Source: Physella acuta (lineage: Eukaryota; Mollusca; Gastropoda; Physidae). From it: 64,000 nucleotides of DNA. The DNA lies in assembly GCF_028476545.1 (NCBI RefSeq), contig NW_026732293.1, positions 214,501 through 278,500 on the forward strand, in the 5' to 3' direction. Under the pieces are notes generated by a model. It made no database searches and had not been told where the DNA came from. It worked only from the letters and a program-made list of their open reading frames with translations. The position numbers and the translations under genes are program-made. Shown here piece by piece: positions 57,816 to 64,000 of this stretch; positions within the stretch are counted from its first letter, which is position 1, and each line of letters begins with the position of its first letter.

Positions 57816-60800
57816 TCAGCCGACAATGACGGTGGTGTCAGAGAGGTACTCGTAGTTTGGCACCTCCAGGTTGAGGGGCGCCGGCCCTTTCCTGATCCTC
57901 CCAGAGCCGTCGTAGTGGGAGCCGTGGCAGGGGCAGAAGTAGCCGCCTGGGTAGTCTCCGCTGTTGGCGATTGGGACACACCCTAGGGGACGGGGGGGGG
58001 GGGGGAGATATAGGGTCAAAACATTTGTAGGCTATGTGGGGAGGTTAAGTTAAAACTGCACAGATCTAGGGGATGGGTGGAAAGATCATGTTGTGTAGGT
58101 CTAGGGTTGGGTGGAAAGGTCAAGTTGCGTAGGTGAGGGTTGTGTGGAAAGGTTATGTTGTGTAGGTCTAGTTATGGGTGGAAAGGTCAAGTTGTGTAGG
58201 TCTAGGGTTGGGTGGAAAGGTCATGTTGTGTAGGTCTAGTTATGGGGGAAAAGGTCATGTTGTGTAGGTCTATTTATGGGGGGAAAGGTCATGTTGTGTA
58301 GGTCTAGGGATGGTGGAAAGGTCATGTTGTGTAGGTCTAGGGATGGGTGGAAAGGTCATGTGTAGGTCTAGGGGATGAGTGGAAAGGTCTAGTAAAAATT
58401 GAATTTATTAATTATGTCTTTTATAGGTAAAATACACGAAGCAATAGATGGGATGCGCACAATATGAAGTAAAAACTGATGAGAAATTAAAAGACTGTGG
58501 ATATCCAATATCTTAAAAATTGTGTATAAGTAACGCTTGAATTATTTTCACTGCTCATCGGTCATCGACTTTTAATTAAGTTATTCCTTAGATTACAAGG
58601 CTGGTGTGCTAGGAACAAAGACTCCAGCAGTTCTTTAATTTCTTCAGATGGTCTACCATCAACTTACTGATGGGTATCTGACCAGTCCACCCAGCTCTGA
58701 TGGGCACCTGACTCTAGTCCACCCAGCTCTGATGGGCACCTGACTCTAGTCCACCCAGCTCTGATGGGCACCTGACTCTAGTCCACCCAGCTCTGATGGG
58801 CACCTGACTTAAGTCCACCCAGCTCTGATGAGTACCTGACTTAAGTCCACCCAGCTCTGATGGGTACCTGACTTAAGTCCACCCAGCTCTGATGGGCACC
58901 TGACTCTAGTCCACCCAGCTCTGATGGGCACCTGACTTAAGTCCACCCAGCTCTGATGAGTACCTGACTTAAGTCCACCCAGCTCTGATGGGTACCTGAC
59001 TTAAGTCCACCCAGCTCTGATGGGCACCTGACACTAATCCACCCAGCTCTGATGGGTAAAGGCGGCTGAGGACAGCACTGACCTCACAATCTGAGATCAC
59101 TTAAACAGAAGCACTCTACTTCATCCGCCCGCTCGCTCCTTTAAAAGTACACTATTTTATTATATTTTATTCACAACCCTTACAGCACACATAAAAAACG
59201 ATGCGTCACACTACCTAGATGGGTGCAGACTCCAACGACAATTAAATATTTAGGGTTCTTGACCCGGTCAGAGTCTGGCTGCGGGTCCCTCAGTTGGGAG
59301 AGTTCCACGGCCTCCTCTGTGGAGATCTCCTCGTCTGTGCGGTGCTTGATGAACAGCGGCTTGCCCCGCCACTTGAAGGTCACGCTCTGACCTTCCTCGA
59401 TGCTGCTCAGGTCGATCTCCACCTTGGACATGGCCAGCACGTCAGCAGCAGGGGAGAGGTTGGACACCAGGCCGCGGACGATGGCCTTGGCTGCGTACAC
59501 ACCCGGGACGGAGCCGGCTGGGGTAAAAAATAGAAATGTGGTTTGTTATTAATTTTAAACGTTCAGAGAACTGCTCATCAAGTGAGGAAAACTAGGTAGG
59601 TTTTGTTTGAAAAATATTCAGGGGAGGGCACCACTAACTGAAAAAAACAGATACAACAAGTGTTAAAACATTCAGGGGAGGGCACCACTAACTGAGAAAA
59701 ACAGATAAAACACAAATGTTTACCATTCAGGGGAGGGCACCACTAACTGAGAAAAACATATAAAACAAATGTTAAAATATTCAAAGACCACACCAGCAAG
59801 TACTAAATGACGGTTTAACAATAGTCTGTAAAAATCTATGTAGATGAAAGGAAAACAACATTTTTACATCAAAAGAAGGGGAAAAGTAACTGAACGTATG
59901 TCAACACGGACATTGAATACCATAGTTGTTTAACTAGTTTTAAAATCAATAAAACAATTACCCGCTACAACAAGGTACGGTGTTAATTTTCGTTCCGCAT
60001 CAGATTCCTTTGATGAAACTTTTGGGTTTTTTGTTTGGTCTCGTCGATACTCCGTAAAGTCCGGGTACTTGAGGTCGGTGTGGTAGGTACGTCTGGTGGT
60101 CAGGAGGTACTTGAGGTCGCCGTGGTAAGTACGTGTGGTGGTCAGGAGGTACTTGAGGTCGGTGTGGTAGGTACGTCTGGTAGTCAGGAGGTACTGGAGG
60201 TCGGTGTGGTAGGTACGTCTGGTAGTCAGGAGGTACTGGAGGTCGGTGTGGTAGGTACGTCTGGTAGTCAGGAGGTACTGGAGGTCCGTGTGGTAAGCAC
60301 ATCTAGTAGCTGACACTAGAGAGGGGAAATATAGGCTTTTGTTAATAATTTCAAATAAATAACTACAGTATAAAACATCCTCTAGAAGGATTACAGTTGT
60401 GAGTACGTGTATGGCCATACAAAAAAAAATTATTTCTACGGATCAGCAGTTCTAAACCCTGGCTTTTACGTAACGCTTACACTAGTAGCTCCCCCCCACC
60501 CCTACCCCCTCACAAAAAATACACGAGAGTCCTCTCTAAACGTAGAAAAACCAGGTACCAAATTTTGTAAATATTTTATATCTTTGTCTTAGCCATACAC
60601 TAGACTAGACAACGCGCTTAAGTCTATGGGTCGTGTTACAGAAATCAAATTACTATTATTTGAATACTAAAACTGAATTTGGTTTGCAAAAATCTAATTA
60701 TAATGCCTCTCGGTTTATTTTGGTGACAAATGGTTCAAGGGAAAAAATGCGTGTTTGAAGATTAGGCATAAAATAATTTTGGTTACCTCCCTTTATTTAA

Positions 60801-61524
60801 TGGCCTGGTGATACGCACGGTGGTAGAAATGAATTATTAACTCTTTTATGTGCATAGAACACCATCTACACACTTTAGAAAGTAGTTAGCTAAGTCCAAA
60901 GTATACAAAACGAATATATTATTGGACTTTTTGAAAAAGTAAATAAAGAGCTGATATTTGTTTGCCAACTTCGGATGTCGTATGACGTATAGTAAGTACA
61001 GTAGTACTACATAACTACAGTAGTGTTAAGTAGATTTATAATTTGATCGGCAAGTCGAATAACTAACTACTAACTAAAACTATATCGATCTAGAATCTAG
61101 ATCTAGCACTTCTATTAGTTAATTAGGTGATATTAGATCTAGAATCTAGATTTTAGATCTATTTATTTAGAATTTAGTTAACACAATCTAAAATTCTAAA
61201 TCTAAATTGTAGGACAAGTCTAAGTATATTTACAAAGATAATTAAAATTTCCTTATTAAGATGTAGATTGTACTTGCTAATTAACTAATAATAAATATTA
61301 TAAATATGTCATAACGGCTTACTACACAGATCTAGAAATCTATAAGATCTATCCGTTTGACCAAGCACTGCTGTGTTCCTGGTCCAAACATCGGATTTGC
61401 CGGACAGATTCCACGAATTCCTAGTATAAAAACCTTCAGAGATCCTTGTAAACTTATGTGAACATAACAATAGCGCTGAGCTGTGTAGATCGACACATTT
61501 TAACATTGATTTAAGCACACTCAT
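57816..61524 (-). CDS. UQCRFS1: Cytochrome b-c1 complex Rieske iron-sulfur subunit
   Basis: Exons 61524-61323 (or to 61362, see below), 60315-59962, 59517-59215 and 57982-57816 give 341 aa, stop at 57816-57818. Exon 1 encodes a basic, Ser-rich mitochondrial presequence. Exon 3 has [38 protein letters not shown] and SQLRDP; the [2Fe-2S] ligand boxes CTHLGC and [20 protein letters not shown] straddle the last junction and exon 4. Role: the catalytic subunit that moves electrons from ubiquinol to cytochrome c1 in the inner mitochondrial membrane; [19 protein letters not shown] is the anchor helix. Oddity: exon 2 has six in-frame copies of a 14-aa unit ([14 protein letters not shown]) where the family has a single HTD-x-PDF motif; only the last continues into PDFTEYRR. 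Without the five extra copies the length is 271 aa (human 274). Two in-phase exon 1 donors exist: GTAAGC at 61322 (stronger, gives the expected length) and GTCAAA at 61361. Confidence 0.95.
58030..58390. repeat. About 33-bp minisatellite in UQCRFS1 intron 3
   Basis: About ten units of GGTGGAAAGGTCATGTTGTG plus TAGGTCTAGGGAT. On the minus strand each unit reads as a pyrimidine tract ending CCATCCC(C)TAG, similar to the true exon 4 acceptor (CCGTCCCCTAG) that lies about 50 bp further on. Confidence 0.88.
58680..59140 (+). mobile_element. SINE copy with internal 32-bp tandem expansion
   Basis: About eleven units of GTCCACCCAGCTCTGATGGG plus CACCTGACTCTA, then the ordinary SINE body (GTAAAGGCGGCTGAGGACAG, CACTCTACTTCATCCGCCCG) as at 40985-41195. 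The unit is a single-copy internal piece of the SINE elsewhere (GTCCACCCAACTCTGATGGG at 41015). UQCRFS1 intron 3. Confidence 0.9.
59610..59780. repeat. Three-copy tandem repeat of about 55-60 bp
   Basis: The block ATTCAGGGGAGGGCACCACT AACTGA, followed by AAAACAGATA and ACAAGTGTTAAAA, occurs three times in UQCRFS1 intron 2. Confidence 0.88.
60055..60305 (-). repeat. 42-bp minisatellite inside the UQCRFS1 coding exon 2
   Basis: Six tandem 42-bp units (minus strand ACCACACGGACCTCCAGTAC, then CTCCTGACTACCAGACGTACCT) keep one open frame of 14 residues per unit. Units differ by a few substitutions, including Gln/Lys and Thr/Gly changes, without any stop. Confidence 0.96.
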
Positions 61525-61891
61525 GGTAAATTACTTAATATAACACAATAAATAAAATTTGTCTCTGAATTATTTTTTTAAAGTTATAAACACACGCAAC
61601 CGGTAGTGTTTATTTTGAACGGAAGTGTTCATAAAAAAAAGACGCAAAAATTATGATGAAACCGTTCTTGATTTCTGGTGCGCAAATTTTCACACCGTGT
61701 GTTTGAGCAAAATACTTCTTCGTCGGTATAGGCCTACTAGATCTATAAGATAAACAAAATGTATTATTGAAAAGCTTGAACAAATGAAGGTGTGAAGCAG
61801 ATTTAGTCTTGTTTGTAACCTACTTAAAACATGGTATATCAGTTGTAAGGTACATGATGTGTTTATGTAGAGACTAGTGTGTACATCGGGT

Positions 61892-62163
61892 TAGTGTCGT
61901 AGCGAGGATGGGTGTCACCCGGTGCGGCACTTAATGGTGTCACACCCCAGAGGGACAAACTTTCAATTTTCGATTTGCACCCCACACTCAAACTTTCGAT
62001 TTGCACCTCTTGAAAGACTATTTAACACTCGAATTAATCACTTAATTAAGTGGAATTACAATTTATCTCTATATATTTTGCTATTTTTAGCCTTGGTTTC
62101 ACCCCCCTAAATGGTGTCACCCGGTGCGGTCCGCACCCCCCGCCCCCCCTCGCTACGCCACTG
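61892..62163. mobile_element. hAT-type MITE (GTGTCACCCGGTGCGG family)
   Basis: Left end TAGTGTCGTAGCGAGGATGG and right end CCTCGCTACGCCACTG are imperfect inverted repeats, each with an inner GTGTCACCCGGTGCGG block. Flanks CATCGGGT and CATGGGGT match at 7 of 8 positions, a plausible aged target duplication. Confidence 0.82.
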
Positions 62164-62359
62164 CATGGGGTGTACCTTATGTGTACAGGTCCTTGTGTAC
62201 ACGGTGTGTTCCTCATGTGTACAGGTCCGTGTGTACCAAGTGTGTACGCGGTGTGTTACTGAATAATAGGCAGTTTAGAGTTAGGTTTGTTAAATCTGTG
62301 TAATACAACTATACATTTTCTCTATTCATCTCCTAGACGTGTTGAGCTGATATCCACGA

Positions 62360-62660
62360 TGTACTGCTCTATATGTGTACTGCTCTATATGTGTACTGCT
62401 CTATATGTGTACTGCTCTAAAAGTGTACTGCTCTATATGTGTACTGCTCCTTATGTCTATTGCTCTATATGTGTACTGCTCTATATGTGTACTGCTCTAT
62501 ATGTGTACTGCTCTATATGTGTACTGCTCTATATGTGTACTGCTCTATATGTGTACTGCTCTATATGTCTACTGCTCTATATGTCTACTGCTCTATATGT
62601 GTACTGCTCTATGTGTCTACTGCTCTATATGTCTACTGCTCTATATGTCTACTGCTCCAT
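62360..62660. repeat. 16-bp minisatellite
   Basis: About 19 units of TGTACTGCTCTATATG with occasional changes (TCTACTGC, CTCCATG). Because 16 is not a multiple of 3, all three frames stay open as shifted Tyr/Cys/Leu-rich repeats; these are not genes. Confidence 0.95.
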
Positions 62661-63037
62661 GTACGGACTGGTGTGCTGCTCTGTTAATTGGAAAATCGTT
62701 TTTGAGATTAGCATTTCACAGATGTTCTTTTTGTTCTAGAGTAACAATAGGCTACTTGTTTTTTGTGTAGTAAAGTTTAATAGGTTTTAAAATGAGAATG
62801 ACTATTTGAGATAAAAGTATCAACCTCCCCTATAGACAAAATTTGGCTCGTATGCAAAGTGGTAAAGCTTTCATCTTTAAGCTGGAAGGCGGGTCGGGGT
62901 AAAAAAAAACTAAGCCTATAAAAACCGGATATTATAAAGGTTTTTATGCTTGTTTTATTAAAATGTAAAACTAAAGGGTTCTTTTTTTTTGGGGCTGAGT
63001 TTAGGATTGTAGTAGAGGTTCTAGGTAACAGCCGGGG

Positions 63038-63299
63038 CAGTAGCGTAGCGAGGGGGGGGGGGGGCGGGGGGGGGGACATATGTCCCCGGGCGCCGACCTT
63101 AGGGGGGGCGCCAAATTGAAAGTTTGAGGGGGGGGGGTGCAAATGAAAAGTTCGAGGGGGGGTGCAAATAGAAAGTTTGAGGGGGGGGGTGCAAATGAAA
63201 AGTTCGAGGGGGGGGGGGTGCAAATTGAAAATTTGCTCTCGAGGGGGCGCCAAATTGGAAGTATGTCCCCGGGCGCCGGGAAGGGTCGCTACGCCTCTG
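63038..63299. mobile_element. hAT-type MITE (CAGAGGCGTAGCGA family) with internal repeats
   Basis: Left CAGTAGCGTAGCGAGG and right GGGTCGCTACGCCTCTG, flanked by CAGCCGGGG on both sides (63029-63037, 63300-63308). Inside, a segment of about 30 bp (poly-G, TGCAAATGAAAAGTTCGA) is repeated about five times. Confidence 0.88.
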
Positions 63300-63785
63300 C
63301 AGCCGGGGCAGTGTTAATACGGTCTGTAAGTCTCGGTCTCTCTCACTTCAAATCTCGTAGGCCAGGGAGAGATGTGACAACGAGAAGTTGGTGACCTATT
63401 TACTATCGAATGATATGAATAGAGAATTGCTTGAAAGGCTACAAAAGTGGGAACAGCGAGAAAAGAGGAAGTAACGTGAAACGAAATGAGACAATACACG
63501 GTGTGCTTACTTTTCAACCAGGAAAGATAAATTAAAAAAAAAATCGGTGATCTCCCCTCCCCCTTTTCACCAAAGTAAAAAAAATGTCACACAGGTACTT
63601 AATCTTGATGGACGTTTTAAAGAGTTGTTTTTTTTCTCACCCGAGCCGTTTCAACCCCACACTTAGGGGACTAAGAAGGGGGGGGGGGGGTGGAAAGGGG
63701 GTGGAGGGGGGTGGCTTCTTTGTACCTGTGTATCTATCTGTTGAGCACTCGTTGGCTCGGCTTCTTGTGGTTGAAAGCAAGCTGG

Positions 63786-64000
63786 ATGTGTGTGACTACG
63801 TGTGTGACAATGTGTGTGTGACTATGTGTGTGTGTGTGACTATGTGTGTGCGACTATGTGTGTGTGTGACTATGTGTGTGTGACAATGTGTGTGTGACTA
63901 TGTGTGTGTGTGACTATGTGTGTGCGACTATGTGTGTGTGTGACTATGTGTGTGTGACGATGTATGTGTGTCTATGTATGTGTGACTATGTGTGTGTGTG
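63786..64000. repeat. (TGTGTGTGACTA)n microsatellite, continuing past the window
   Basis: Runs of TGTGTGTG broken by GACTA or GACAA every 10-18 bases, to the last base of the window. Confidence 0.95.

Larger units (their letters stand above)
61525..64000. other. Region upstream of UQCRFS1 to the window end
   Basis: No exon could be supported. It holds a possible UQCRFS1 promoter just above 61524, two hAT-type MITEs (61892-62163, 63038-63299), a 16-bp minisatellite (62360-62660), and a TG-rich microsatellite from 63786 to the end. Between 63300 and 63780 nothing stands out. Confidence 0.55.

Noticed and set aside
62830-62900. tRNA-like AAAGTGGTAAAGCTTTCATC stretch
   Set aside because: No B-box at the right distance and no cloverleaf.

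Overview
The window is eukaryotic, AT-rich nuclear DNA with many short spliced exons, long repeat-filled introns and dense DNA-transposon debris. The encoded proteins, the tRNA-headed SINEs and the abundance of the palindromic motif TCTAGATCTAGA point to a mollusc, most likely a heterobranch (pulmonate-type) gastropod. The organism call is inference from protein and repeat style; no species marker is present.

Six genes can be reconstructed exon by exon with in-phase GT-AG junctions. (1) 6-8041, minus: a putative RNA ligase / covalent nucleotidyltransferase of about 454 aa with motifs KxNG, FE, EG and KxK; its last exon at the window edge is tentative. (2) 10902-12865, minus: CFAP20, 191 aa, nearly identical to the human protein. 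(3) 16640-24559, minus: ITFG1 (TIP/LINKIN), 611 aa, 17 exons. (4) 29404-32317, plus: a METTL24-like protein, 292 aa, with an N-terminal membrane anchor. (5) 37726-57173, plus: an MSP130 / mesenchyme-specific cell-surface glycoprotein homologue, 593 aa, 15 exons, with a signal peptide and a GPI-type tail. (6) 57816-61524, minus: UQCRFS1, the Rieske protein of respiratory complex III, with a six-copy 42-bp repeat inside its coding sequence. Genes 5 and 6 converge with about 640 bp between their stop codons. The genes do not form an obvious pathway.

Gaps and introns are dominated by non-autonomous DNA transposons. Well-bounded hAT-type elements with 8-bp target duplications lie at 26866-28609, 50854-51050, 53024-56016 (with another hAT at 54142-55152 inside it), 61892-62163 and 63038-63299. 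A TTAA-flanked transposon (19115-21065) sits in an ITFG1 intron. Two MITE families recur: one ending in GGTCGTCCATAAATGACGTC, with one copy nested in another at 25248-26061, and one ending in AGTGTTTCTTTCAG whose copies carry most of the poly-G/poly-C tracts. tRNA-headed SINEs are scattered. No retrovirus, LTR element, Polinton, CRISPR array, rRNA or intact tRNA gene was recognised.

The most unusual pattern is that many intronic minisatellites start at, or are built from, a splice-junction sequence of the neighbouring exon. Examples are MSP130 introns 1, 3, 4 and 12, ITFG1 intron 8 and probably UQCRFS1 intron 3. This suggests that exon edges have repeatedly seeded tandem repeats here, and in UQCRFS1 such a repeat lies inside the open coding exon.
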